A DNA stretch of 64,000 nucleotides from Collinsella ureilytica (GTDB lineage Bacteria; Actinomycetota; Coriobacteriia; Coriobacteriales; Coriobacteriaceae), in contig NZ_JAIMFO010000004.1 in assembly GCF_019795105.1 (NCBI RefSeq), positions 372,001 through 436,000 on the forward strand. The letters run 5' to 3'. The notes below the pieces were generated by a model, which had not been told where the DNA came from, did no database searches, and worked only from the letters and a program-made list of their open reading frames with translations. How positions within the stretch are numbered: the stretch's first letter is position 1; each line of letters starts with the position of its first letter. Positions 27,431 through 36,744 of the stretch are shown here, piece after piece. The position numbers and the translations under genes are program-made.

Positions 27431-28696
27431 ATGGCACGAGCAGAGGATGAACAAGAACGTTCAAGCACTCACGTAAGCACCCCAGATCCTGTTAGCCAAA
27501 CCATCCGTGAACTTGGACACAAAGCAGAGCCGGACATCATTGAGCTTCGTCGCCACTTCCACCGCTATCCCGAGCTGAGTATGGAGGAATTTCAGACGAC
27601 CGAAGCTATTGCGAGCGCCCTCACTGACCTTGGCATTCCCTATACACGACCCCTCAAAACCGGACTGGTCGCCACCCTTCGCGGAACTGCTCCTGACGCC
27701 TACCTGCCAAACGGAGAGCCGCGCCGCCGAATCTTGCTGCGTGCAGACATTGATGCCCTGCCCGTTGTTGAGCGCACGGGCGAACCCTTCGCCAGCGCGT
27801 ATGAGGGTCGTATGCATGCGTGCGGACACGACTGCCATATCGCCATGATGCTTGGCTGTATAACGATTCTGAGCCAGATGACCGATGCTTTGCGCGGTGA
27901 GGTTCGAATCGTATTTCAGCCGTCAGAGGAAAATGGGCAGGGAGCTCAGCTCATGGTAGACGCTGGAGCTACCGATGGAGTCGATGGCGCATTTGCCATG
28001 CATATTTGGAGTGAGGTCGACGCTGGAACGATCAGCTGTGAAGCCGGCCCTCGCATGGCGCATACCGATTGGTTTCGTATCGATATAGAAGGAACGAGCT
28101 GCCACGGTGCCATGCCGCAGCGTGGAGCCGATGCCGTTATGGCGGCAGCATCGATTGTGTGTGCTCTGCAAACGATTGTGAGCCGCGACCTGTCTCCTTA
28201 CGACCCCGCCGTGGTAACCGTAGGAGAAATTGCAGGCGGCACTGCACGCAATGTCATTGCTGGCTCAGCCCACCTGAGCGGTACCGTACGCATCTATAGC
28301 GATAAGACGCACGATCTGATGCCTGGTCTTATTAAGCGCATTGCTGAGCACACGGCGGCAGCCCTTGGAGCAGAAGCACATTTGAGCGACTATACCGTGG
28401 CGAACCTCAAAGTAGAAAACGACCCGCGCGCCTCTGAACTCTGTGCTCGCGCAGCAGCCAAGATCATGGGACCTGCTGCACTTGCTCACTACCAAGGCAC
28501 GATGTCGGGAGAAGATTTTAGCGCCTTTCTTGCAAAGGTGCCGGGCGTACTGGTGTTTATTGGTACGAGAAATCCCGCGATTGGAGCAACCTTTGCGCAA
28601 CACAGCTGCTACTACAAGATAGATGAGAGCGTGCTCGCTCCCGGAGCGATGCTTGCCGCCCAATATGCCATCGACTTCCTTGCAAGCGAAAAGTGA
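27431..28696 (+). CDS. M20 family amidohydrolase (hippurate hydrolase / N-acyl amino acid type)
   Basis: A 421-residue metallo-amidohydrolase. It has the M20D hallmarks: ELRRHFHRYPELSMEE, LLRADIDALPVVERTG, the metal-binding HACGHDCHIAMMLG, VFQPSEENGQGAQLMVDAGA, the dimerisation domain (CHGAMPQRGADAVMAAASIV) and SGEDFSAFL near the end. Substrates in the family are N-acyl amino acids, hippurate, aminobenzoyl-glutamate or indole-3-acetyl conjugates; I cannot choose. The ATG at 27431 has a perfect TGAGGAGG. It is divergent from the U32 gene and convergent with the aminotransferase gene. Confidence 0.93.
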   Translation: MARAEDEQERSSTHVSTPDPVSQTIRELGHKAEPDIIELRRHFHRYPELSMEEFQTTEAIASALTDLGIPYTRPLKTGLVATLRGTAPDAYLPNGEPRRRILLRADIDALPVVERTGEPFASAYEGRMHACGHDCHIAMMLGCITILSQMTDALRGEVRIVFQPSEENGQGAQLMVDAGATDGVDGAFAMHIWSEVDAGTISCEAGPRMAHTDWFRIDIEGTSCHGAMPQRGADAVMAAASIVCALQTIVSRDLSPYDPAVVTVGEIAGGTARNVIAGSAHLSGTVRIYSDKTHDLMPGLIKRIAEHTAAALGAEAHLSDYTVANLKVENDPRASELCARAAAKIMGPAALAHYQGTMSGEDFSAFLAKVPGVLVFIGTRNPAIGATFAQHSCYYKIDESVLAPGAMLAAQYAIDFLASEK

Positions 28697-28767
28697 CGGG
28701 GCGGAGTGCTGCCGGGCTCGCGAGCGCGCCAAAGTGCGCGGCTCTGGCCGCTGCGGTCGCCCTCTCT

Positions 28768-29976
28768 CTACACGTCAAACACATGATCTGCCAAGCGATG
28801 GAGCGCTTCTTCAAGTCGTGCTTCTGGAAGTGCCAAGTTCATTCGAATATGAGATGGCCCGTGGAAAGGACGGCCATCCTGCCAGCCCACGCCTACACGC
28901 CAGCCCGCAGCAAGCAACTCATCCAAGCTGCATCCCCGCTCTTTGCACCACTCGCCTGCATCAAGCCATAGCATATAGGTTCCTTGCGGCGCACTGATAT
29001 CAATCGTTGGTGCATGCTCGCCAAAAAACGCTCGGGCTCGATCGGCATGAGCGGCAAGCACGCGATTCAGCTCCGCAACCCAAGCCGCTCCTTCATCGCT
29101 ATATGCCCCAATAAGCGCATGCATCGAAAGCATATTCATTGCGTTGTAGTGTGACTTAGTTGAACGGGCAACCACCCGATCTCGCAGCGCCTCGTCGTAA
29201 ATAATGTGATAGCCACTCACCAGTCCCGCAATATTGAAGCTCTTATTCGGCGCATATAAGGCAACCGTTCTGCGGCGGGCATCCTCACTCACCTGCTGCG
29301 TGGGAATATGCACAACGCCCGGGCGCACGACATCAGACCAGATCTCATCTGAAACCACAATGCAGTCATGGCGCGCGTAAATCTCCATCGCACGCTCGAG
29401 CTCTTCGCGCTCCCACACGCGACCGATCGGATTATACGGCGAGCAAAGCACGGCAACATGAGCATGAGTGTTCGCAAGACGTGCTTCCATATCATCAAAA
29501 TCCATGCGGAAGACACCTTGCTCATCTTTGACCAGTGGCGAGAGCTCAATATGAAAACCAGCGTTTTCCAAGCTCCTCGTAAAGCCAATATAGGTTGGGC
29601 TATGAATCAACACCGTGTCTCCGGGAGCTGCCGCTGCAAGTACAGTAGAAACCACGCCGCCCAAAACGCCATTCTCATATCCAATATGCTCGGGTGCAAG
29701 ATCTAGAAGCCCGTGCTGCCGGCGCTGCCAGCTGATAATCGCCTGAGTATAGGCCTCGCTTGGTGAAAAATAGCCAAAGCACGGATGCTCCAGACGAGCC
29801 TGAATCGCCTCGATAATACAGGGAGCAACCGGAAAACTCATGTCGGCAATCCACATGGGGATGGCATCAAAGCCAGATGCCGGGGGCTCAGGTGCACCAG
29901 GGGCGATACCCAAGCCATCGGTAGCAATAGAGTCTTTTCCAGAACGATCAAGTATGCTCGTAAAATCGAAGGCCAT
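28768..29976 (-). CDS. PLP-dependent MalY/PatB-type aminotransferase or C-S lyase
   Basis: A fold-type I PLP enzyme of 402 residues. MalY/PatB signs are PMWIADMSFPVAPCIIEAIQ near the start, CFGYFSPSEAYTQAI, ENGVLGGVVSTVLAAAAPGD, VLCSPYNPIGRVWE, IVVSDEIWSDV and the Schiff-base lysine in YAPNKSFNIAGLVSGY. Relatives have cystathionine beta-lyase or cysteine desulfhydrase activity. The ATG at 29976 follows AAGGGAG, the same site type as in tgt; the open frame upstream is not conserved. Confidence 0.92.
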   Translation of the reverse strand: MAFDFTSILDRSGKDSIATDGLGIAPGAPEPPASGFDAIPMWIADMSFPVAPCIIEAIQARLEHPCFGYFSPSEAYTQAIISWQRRQHGLLDLAPEHIGYENGVLGGVVSTVLAAAAPGDTVLIHSPTYIGFTRSLENAGFHIELSPLVKDEQGVFRMDFDDMEARLANTHAHVAVLCSPYNPIGRVWEREELERAMEIYARHDCIVVSDEIWSDVVRPGVVHIPTQQVSEDARRRTVALYAPNKSFNIAGLVSGYHIIYDEALRDRVVARSTKSHYNAMNMLSMHALIGAYSDEGAAWVAELNRVLAAHADRARAFFGEHAPTIDISAPQGTYMLWLDAGEWCKERGCSLDELLAAGWRVGVGWQDGRPFHGPSHIRMNLALPEARLEEALHRLADHVFDV

Positions 29977-30154
29977 ACGGCTCCCTTCATCAATTGGCAT
30001 CGTCCAAAAGACGGACAATCTGAGCCAATTGTATGCGCACGCACGAGAACTTGAACACCTGCTTCGGCGAGGATGCCCAATGAGGCCGTTATACGGTTCG
30101 CGATCATCGAGGATGCCCCTACCGATCATAGGAGCTTCACAAGCGACGCACCTT

Positions 30155-30246
30155 ACTGCTTGCTAGCGGCGCTTCTTGCTGCCTCCGGCAACGGCACTCC
30201 CCACTGCTTCCCGGCGGCGCTCCTTGCTGCCTCCGGCAACGGCGCT
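30155..30246. repeat. Tandem duplication, 48-bp unit
   Basis: Units begin at 30155 and 30203 (ACTGCTT), share GGCGCTYCTTGCTGCCTCC and GGCAACGGC. They fill the gap between the YitT stop and the aminotransferase start. Confidence 0.75.
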
Positions 30247-30256
30247 ACATGTACAC

Positions 30257-31150
30257 TTACGAGCCAATCTGCTTAAAGCCATAGCCAATTGCCTCGTTCA
30301 CATCGGTGATCATGAGGATAGCGTTTGGATCATATTCCTCAACGATCGTCTTCACGATGCTCACCTCGCTCACGCTCATGATGAGCAACAGCACCGGACG
30401 CTCACGCTGCGTATAGGCTCCACGCGCCAAAAGTTCGGTGCAGCCACGATCCATATCAGTTAAGATCACGCGCTCGATCTCACGATACGCATCCGAGATA
30501 ATAAAGGCGGCACGCTGGCGATTTCCTCCGTCTACCACGGCGTTCACAATGAACCCCATGAGCACCATAGAAATGGCAGCGTAGAGTGCTTGTTCAAGAG
30601 AAAAGACCGGAGCGGAAGCAGCACACACTGCCACGTCAATTGCCATAACGGTGCTGCCGACGGGCAGAGAGGTTTTACGAGAAATAATTTGGCCGATGGT
30701 ATCTGAGCCTCCCGTATTTGCACCGCAACGAAATACCAGACCATAACCAATGCCCGAGATGATGCCTCCCCAAAGCGCGGCGAGCATCACGTCGTCAGAT
30801 CCCAAGGGAGCCACAAAGGGGGAGAACAAGTCAGTAAAAAATCCCAGGAGTACAAAGCCGGTGACTGTCTGCACGGCATACCGAACGCCACCAGCACGCA
30901 CCACCATCAACAACAGCAAGGCATTCATCACGATCGTTTGCACACCAACCGGCAACACGATGCCATGCCAGCGAGCAACCTCGGCAGTAATGGTCGCAAG
31001 ACCCGTCAGGCCACCGGCAGCGAGTCCATTTGGAATCATGAACGCATCGGTGGCAAAAGCGGCGATCGCACAACCCGCAACAATTAAGGGGAGATCACCA
31101 ATGAAGCGCGATCGAATGATGCTCTTAATATCAATGCGACGACGTATCAC
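30257..31150 (-). CDS. YitT family membrane protein (DUF161 + DUF2179)
   Basis: A 297-residue protein with about six N-terminal membrane helices (LIVAGCAIAAFATDAFMIPN, GLAAGGLTGLATI, FRCGANTGGSDTIGQIISRK) and a C-terminal cytosolic DUF2179 domain (AFIISDAYREIERVILTDMD, VSEVSIVKTIVEEYDPNAIL), the standard YitT layout. Function of the family is not established; a transporter role is inferred. The best start is the GTG at 31150, with GGGAGG at 8 nt; an in-frame start at 31282 adds a poor N-terminus. Confidence 0.88.
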   Translation of the reverse strand: MIRRRIDIKSIIRSRFIGDLPLIVAGCAIAAFATDAFMIPNGLAAGGLTGLATITAEVARWHGIVLPVGVQTIVMNALLLLMVVRAGGVRYAVQTVTGFVLLGFFTDLFSPFVAPLGSDDVMLAALWGGIISGIGYGLVFRCGANTGGSDTIGQIISRKTSLPVGSTVMAIDVAVCAASAPVFSLEQALYAAISMVLMGFIVNAVVDGGNRQRAAFIISDAYREIERVILTDMDRGCTELLARGAYTQRERPVLLLIMSVSEVSIVKTIVEEYDPNAILMITDVNEAIGYGFKQIGS

Positions 31151-31239
31151 GAACGATCCCTCCCTACCTGGTGGCACACACTGCAAAGCGGCGCTCATAC
31201 TCTCTTCGGCACGCATGCTGCGACACGCACGGCCTGCAC

Positions 31240-31480
31240 CAGGTGAATGCTTTCGGTAACACGCATGCTGCGCTGTCCACAATACCAGCCCGCATACTCC
31301 TGTCTAGCAGCATGCATACGTGCAAGCAACGCTCACACGATTCCGCAGCGCTTACACGATCCAGCAGTTCTTAAGCTGTGCTGCACAGAACGCCAGCTCG
31401 CATATGACTCTCGCATACGATCCTGCGGCACTCTCGATGTGCAGCAGGTGAATGCTTCCGGCAACACGCATGCTGTCGCT
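31240..31480. repeat. 36-bp direct repeat, 205 bp apart
   Basis: CAGGTGAATGCTTYCGGYAA, then CACGCATGCTG, occurs at 31240 and 31445, with a partial third copy at about 31206. The DNA between holds degenerate CGCAG/ACACGAT short repeats. It lies in the 640-bp gap between yitT and the pilus operon. Confidence 0.65.
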
Positions 31481-31593
31481 CACCAGTAGTTCCGACAGTG
31501 CGCCAAACTGCTTAGGGAAGGTACCACAAATCCGCTAGATCCCGTTTGAAATTTGTAGCCAAAACGTTCGTGCGCATGGCTCAAGAAAGGAAT

Positions 31594-31683
31594 AGGGGGT
31601 TTAATTTAGTACATTTATTGTCCTTGAGGCACAGATTTGACGCGAAGTGCGGGCAAAAATGCTCCTAACAACACCAAAATGCA
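31594..31683 (-). repeat. Dispersed 88-bp intergenic repeat, copy B
   Basis: Second copy of the element at 1435-1522, in opposite orientation. It is the best preserved: a frame on the minus strand (ILVLLGAFLPALRVKSVPQG, then Q-stop) is open throughout. It lies 110 bp beyond the stop codon of the last pilus gene, where a terminator would be expected, but no T-run hairpin is seen. Confidence 0.75.
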
Positions 31684-31792
31684 CGCTCTCACGCAGACCC
31701 TCGCCCGCGTGCAGACCCCGCTTAGACCTCGCTCAGGCCACGCTCTCGCCACGCCCGCGCGGCAGAGCCTCTCCCGCCGCTTACACCCGCGC

Positions 31793-34700
31793 TTACGACG
31801 ATCGAGCGTGACGACAGCGATGATGACTCCGCCGACGACGCCAGACAATGCCACCAACACCTAGGGCAACGACGAAAGTTGCAGACAAGCCTACAAGCCA
31901 AAGTGGTAACGTATCATCGCCAATAGGAATACCCGTTGGCACGATCTCGGGCATCTCATTGGTGACCGACACCTTGTTCACGATGATTCCACGGTCTTTA
32001 TAAGCAAGACGCGCCTGGGGCGTATGAGTCGGATCAATAGTGAGTCCCGCACCCGCAGCACCGGCAGCAATGTTTGCCGAATCAGCCTTCCCGTCCTTCG
32101 ACAGCGTCTCAACCTTGGCAGATGAGCGATACCCATCCGCGCCATCTTCAACGAGCTCATAGGTCGTCCCCGCAGGCAAATTGCTGAAGGTAATATCCTG
32201 CCCATCCTTGAGCGAGAATGGCCATGCCTGACCAGATTTAAGCTGCACACTCCCAGAGGAGGTGCCAGAGAACCAGACTTTATAGCCATTCTCACTGTCG
32301 GGCAGCCCCTTAGGGAAGTGGAAGGTTATATGAAAATCAAAGGATTTCGTGCGATCGGCATACGAACCCTTTACCTGCTTGTTCACATTGAGCGACGTCG
32401 TCTGCAGGATATTATAAAAGACACAGAATTCGGGAAGTTTAGAGGGCACCGTAGAAGCCCACGCAGGACGAGTACCGTAAACAACCACACCATCTGGGTA
32501 ACTGTGTGATTCGCCGCTAGGAATTGCTATGAAGGGAGCCGTAGGATCGACTGGCCGCCCTGTGTCCGGATTAGTGTCTGACACGCGCTCGTCGACCTCG
32601 GTGATCACGATCTGTTCGAGATCCGGGCTCGCGGGCTGAGCTGAGACATTCTCGAACCTCACGTAGTCGCCATTTCGCAGCTCGAAGTAGGAATTGGGCG
32701 TTTCTTCATCTTCGGGATAAGCAGTCACGAGATCGTTAATCACGTTATTGTCGGAGTCGTACACCTTGCCTGCGTAGCCCTGCGTGGCTGAGCTCGCCTT
32801 GAACTTGAATGCGATAGGCCCAGGTCCGGGGCCGAACACGTACACGTCCTCAAGCCTCTTGGACACCTGCACCGTCTTTGTCTCAGCCCAGATGACGGCG
32901 GCAGGATAGTGCGGAGCATCAGCATCGAGATTGGAGGGTGCCCATCCTTTATACGAAGCCGCACCTCTCAGATGTGGGTCTCGGTCATTAATGAACGTAT
33001 TCAAATTCTTAGCGTCAGAGGCAACACCGCTAAGGCTAGCAATGCCAAAGGGAATATCAACTGAATTGCGCCGCAGATTGAGCGAGTCGCCGTATGATGC
33101 CCATACATGCACCTCACTCCGAGGATCCATATCTCCCACATTGAGGTATATGCTGCGATAGTCAATAGACATGTCTGAGCCAAGATTGACATTACGATTT
33201 CCGTCAGGATGCTTGGTTTTGTTATTTCGAATGATGCAAAGACCATCCATGTACACATTCGCTTTAACGGGCTTTTGCGTATTTAAGCTGATGGCACCGC
33301 CGGCGTTTCTCCAATACGCATTGGTAGAGCAGTCTTCAATCGTAATGCCATGAATCTCCAGGCTGCCACCATAAACGTATATACCACCCAAAGAAGCTGC
33401 AACGTCCGGCGTTGATGTCAAACCTCTGCAGTCGATGATCTTGCCATTCTCAACCACAAGAGTCGTTGGATGTTTGAGCGAATTAATTGTGCTCATAAAG
33501 ATGCCGCCAGCAGCCTGGTTCGTCATCTGATCGGTGCCATTGCCCAAGGTAGAGCACTTATAGATCGTACCCGAGAAGTACCCAACGGCACCTCCTACAA
33601 CGGCAAGGCCACCTGTTGGACCATGGCAGTGGGAAATGAGTACATCCGGGCCAATATTAAATTTGCCACCGAAGACACCCACGCCTCCAGCAAGCTCATG
33701 AATAGCTCCGCCGTACATGCGAATATTATTGATCAGTGTCGTACCTTGCAGCTCCAAACGACACTGCTCGGGATCCTGGCGTACATTATCGGTATAGGAC
33801 GTCAACAAGCCGTAGAGCCACTGATCATTTGAGTCTTCGCGACTGTTAAAATTCTCGAAGGTAACATCGTTGATAGAGCATTGACCTTCGTTTCGAAGCA
33901 TAACCTGACGATAGGAGTCAATCTGTCTCATCGACTCAACTGGCGTAGAAACACCGCCGCTAAAGACGAGTCCATTGCCCGAAGACTCATCCGTCGAATT
34001 AAGACCATCAAGCGTAAGCGCCGCTCCGCTTCGAACTCGAAAAGCTACAAAGTCGCGCTTAGGAAAGTCAAAGGTGCAGTGCGCGTTCTTAAAATCATCG
34101 CCTGGTGAAGCCGTGATCTTAACATTCTTGCCTGCAGGAATCTCAAAAATGGTTCGCAAATCTGACTGAGTTGGATTTTCGGTCGCATAGTGATCGACCA
34201 ACATTTCAATATGCGCCTCTTGACCCATAGGCCATACACTTTTAATGGCATCACTTAAGGTTAAGTAATACCCCCAGTCACCATCTCCTTGCTTGAGGCG
34301 GCAGGCACCACGCCAACGCACATCTCGACCATCAACGTTAAAGGCAACATTGCCCGTGTCTGAGAAGAACAGCTTTGCCTGCTCGAGCGAAGGAGTAGTA
34401 GAAGGTGCAAAGACCGCAACAGGATGGTAGAGCGCATCAGTATCATCTTTAGGACCATACAGCTCAATGCTTGAGTCCTCAGAGAGATCAGCGATGATAT
34501 CAATGGGCTTTCCATCACCAATGCGTTCATTGCACAAATTATATGAAATATTCGCCTTGCCACCATTGTTCAGGTTCGAAGCAACCTGAACGTTACCCCC
34601 TATCCTCAGCTTTGAAGATCCCATAGGAGCGGCAACGGCACAGGGCAGAAATCTGTCAACGCCTGTAACATTGAAATTATCCACGATATTATCGGCAATA

Positions 34701-35956
34701 ATTGTTCCATCATTAAACGTAAGCTGACCGCCACCAGCAGCATAGATGGCACTACCATACCGAGCAGCCTTATTTGATTGCACCGTTGTATTACCGAGCG
34801 TCAGCGGAGCTCCCTTGGCAATAAAAATCGCTCCCCCACGCTTGGCAGAACAGCCGTCGATTCTCATGCGGGAGATCTCGGTTGGCTGCTCCGTATAGAT
34901 AGCACCGCCATCTTCGGTTGCTGTGCATGTAGAGATGTATCCACCAGTCAGATTGACCGCTTTCGCATACGATAAGCCAGAGTAGATCGCCCCGCCATTG
35001 CCCTTCGTAGCAGTACAGTGGGAGATCTCGCCTCCACTCATATTGAAGGTGCCCTTATTGAGAATCGCTCCACCAGAGGATGCAGAACAATCGGTGATGG
35101 AACCACCCTCAAGATTCATCGTTCCATCAGCATCGATGATTACAGCAGCACCCGCCGTATCTGTATTCGGTTGCTTGAAATTCGTGATCACAGACCCATC
35201 GCGCATGGTAAAGGTGCCCGACTGACCAACATACACAGCAGAAGTCGATTGATAGCGCGCAGTCTTTTGAAGCGTCAGATCTGGCCTGGCTACGGTAATT
35301 GATGCTCTATTACCAAGCACAAGCTCTCCCATGGCGGAGACCATAGGTCTCTCACGACGACCGATCAGGGTTGTACTCGCCTCTTTTAAGGTAACATTTT
35401 CTAAATTCAGTGTTGTGTCTCGAAGGACACTCAGTGACCACTTCTTATAGAAATTTACCTTGTTCGTAGCAATGCCCGCGCTCTTAATGGTGATCTTCTT
35501 TTTCGTAACCATGACGTCACGATCAGTGCTCGTTAAGACACCCTTGCAAAGATTCACATCGCTCACAAGAAAGATGGTGTCCTCATCTTGGGCATTCGCG
35601 AGAGCTTCTTCAATGCTTGTATAGAGACGACCCGGGTCACTCGCCACATAGCAGCCACCGCTTGCGCGGGCAGGGCGCGCAAAGAAGGCCATCGGCTCGC
35701 CACGTCCATCGGCGACAGATGCCTCACCGGTAGCATCCTCGCTCGTTTGGTCTTGAGCAGCATCTGCACTGGTAGCGACATTACCCTCAGCAGCCACGCT
35801 TGCTTCAGCCTCGCCACTCGATTGCTCAGACGCTGCAACAGAAGCAGTCTCATCCGCTAAGGCAAATGGATTTGCATGGGGAAGCAAGCTTAAGGATACC
35901 GCCATGAGGATGACGGCCAGAGCTTGCGCTAGCACCGATCTCTTACTCCTCAACAT
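31793..35956 (-). CDS. Pilus tip adhesin with beta-helix repeats and VPTG sorting signal
   Basis: A 1387-residue secreted protein. A signal peptide (MLRSKRSVLAQALAVILMAV, cleaved near NPFALADE) is followed by an acidic Ala/Ser/Glu linker, then a long parallel beta-helix with Pmp-like repeats (GGAILNKGTFNMSGGEISHC, GGAIYSG, GGAIYTE, GGAIFIAKG) that suggest an adhesin. Near the C-terminus a Spy0128-type domain has the isopeptide-bond trio: Lys in NVNKQVKG, Glu in YELVEDG, Asn in VSVTNEMP. It ends EIVPTGIPI at about 1337, a membrane helix and a basic tail. The signal resembles streptococcal pilin xVPTG rather than LPXTG. The ATG at 35956 (AAGGAT at 8 nt) overlaps the end of the minor pilin gene by 14 bp. 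It is the last gene of the pilus operon. Confidence 0.88.
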   Translation of the reverse strand: MLRSKRSVLAQALAVILMAVSLSLLPHANPFALADETASVAASEQSSGEAEASVAAEGNVATSADAAQDQTSEDATGEASVADGRGEPMAFFARPARASGGCYVASDPGRLYTSIEEALANAQDEDTIFLVSDVNLCKGVLTSTDRDVMVTKKKITIKSAGIATNKVNFYKKWSLSVLRDTTLNLENVTLKEASTTLIGRRERPMVSAMGELVLGNRASITVARPDLTLQKTARYQSTSAVYVGQSGTFTMRDGSVITNFKQPNTDTAGAAVIIDADGTMNLEGGSITDCSASSGGAILNKGTFNMSGGEISHCTATKGNGGAIYSGLSYAKAVNLTGGYISTCTATEDGGAIYTEQPTEISRMRIDGCSAKRGGAIFIAKGAPLTLGNTTVQSNKAARYGSAIYAAGGGQLTFNDGTIIADNIVDNFNVTGVDRFLPCAVAAPMGSSKLRIGGNVQVASNLNNGGKANISYNLCNERIGDGKPIDIIADLSEDSSIELYGPKDDTDALYHPVAVFAPSTTPSLEQAKLFFSDTGNVAFNVDGRDVRWRGACRLKQGDGDWGYYLTLSDAIKSVWPMGQEAHIEMLVDHYATENPTQSDLRTIFEIPAGKNVKITASPGDDFKNAHCTFDFPKRDFVAFRVRSGAALTLDGLNSTDESSGNGLVFSGGVSTPVESMRQIDSYRQVMLRNEGQCSINDVTFENFNSREDSNDQWLYGLLTSYTDNVRQDPEQCRLELQGTTLINNIRMYGGAIHELAGGVGVFGGKFNIGPDVLISHCHGPTGGLAVVGGAVGYFSGTIYKCSTLGNGTDQMTNQAAGGIFMSTINSLKHPTTLVVENGKIIDCRGLTSTPDVAASLGGIYVYGGSLEIHGITIEDCSTNAYWRNAGGAISLNTQKPVKANVYMDGLCIIRNNKTKHPDGNRNVNLGSDMSIDYRSIYLNVGDMDPRSEVHVWASYGDSLNLRRNSVDIPFGIASLSGVASDAKNLNTFINDRDPHLRGAASYKGWAPSNLDADAPHYPAAVIWAETKTVQVSKRLEDVYVFGPGPGPIAFKFKASSATQGYAGKVYDSDNNVINDLVTAYPEDEETPNSYFELRNGDYVRFENVSAQPASPDLEQIVITEVDERVSDTNPDTGRPVDPTAPFIAIPSGESHSYPDGVVVYGTRPAWASTVPSKLPEFCVFYNILQTTSLNVNKQVKGSYADRTKSFDFHITFHFPKGLPDSENGYKVWFSGTSSGSVQLKSGQAWPFSLKDGQDITFSNLPAGTTYELVEDGADGYRSSAKVETLSKDGKADSANIAAGAAGAGLTIDPTHTPQARLAYKDRGIIVNKVSVTNEMPEIVPTGIPIGDDTLPLWLVGLSATFVVALGVGGIVWRRRRSHHRCRHARSS

Positions 35957-36659
35957 CGTGGATATCCTTCTGACTTGCATCTTCACCATCAACGTGTGTA
36001 GCACCAACAACGCCTTTACGAACACACATGAGACCTGAACCAGCAAGTGCCATCATGCCTGCCGCAATCAAACCCATCTGAGAGAGGTCTCCGGTCTTAG
36101 GCAAAAGCGACATGATCTTTGAAACAAAGCCTCCGGGGTGTTTGCCGGGCTCTTGTGGACGCTCATATGAAACCGTCCAACCTGGATCTGCCACCTTGGT
36201 ATCTGCGAGGTAGCAGAGGACGGTAATTGAGCCGTCAGTTCCCGTAATCACGCGCACATCATAGACATGAGCATCGGGGGTATAGACACTCGGCAAGGAA
36301 GCAGGAGCTACCTGGCGCATCTCATAGCGATACTCCTGCCCGGCGGCAGGTGCAGAAAGCTTCCAGGTGCGCTCGTCGCTACCTCTCATTTGCCAAAAAA
36401 AGACTGAGCCCTGAGCACCTTCTGGTAGGGGCGCTCCTTCAGTTTGCGCCGTGAGCTCATAGTCCCAGCTGGTAATAAGCCCGCTCTCCCCTGCTGAGTA
36501 GTTGAGCTTTTGAAAGACCGAGAGTGTGAACTCTGGTGTGGTTTCTGCCCACGCACATGATGGGAACAGACCAAGAAGGGCAACAATGAGCACAGCACAC
36601 ACGAACAAGCTCAAGCTTAGAGCCTTCATGCGTACTGATGTATGTACTGTCTTCACCAT
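35943..36659 (-). CDS. Minor pilin / pilus base protein with LPKTG anchor (FctB-like)
   Basis: A 238-residue secreted protein: signal peptide (MKALSLSLFVCAVLIVALLG then CAWA), one beta-rich FctB-like domain (TLSVFQKLNYSAGES, YELTAQTEGAPLPEGA, EYRYEMRQVAPASLPSV, YDVRVITGTDGSITVL), proline-rich PQEPGKHPGG, then LLPKTGD, a hydrophobic helix and a charged tail. FctB sits at the pilus base and is joined to the wall by the housekeeping sortase; the canonical LPKTG motif here fits that. The ATG at 36659 has AAGGAGG at 3-5 nt. Confidence 0.85.
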   Translation of the reverse strand: MVKTVHTSVRMKALSLSLFVCAVLIVALLGLFPSCAWAETTPEFTLSVFQKLNYSAGESGLITSWDYELTAQTEGAPLPEGAQGSVFFWQMRGSDERTWKLSAPAAGQEYRYEMRQVAPASLPSVYTPDAHVYDVRVITGTDGSITVLCYLADTKVADPGWTVSYERPQEPGKHPGGFVSKIMSLLPKTGDLSQMGLIAAGMMALAGSGLMCVRKGVVGATHVDGEDASQKDIHDVEE

Positions 36660-36744
36660 GTCCTCCTTATCTTTTTCTCCGTACCGCACACGTATCCGCC
36701 TGCCTCACTCACGTATCTGCCTTGAGCTTGTGGATGAACGTAGC

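Noticed and set aside
31615-31860. Minus-strand open frame through repeat copy B
   Set aside because: Overlaps the 3' end of the tip adhesin gene and depends on the dispersed repeat; copy A breaks the same frame with TGA.
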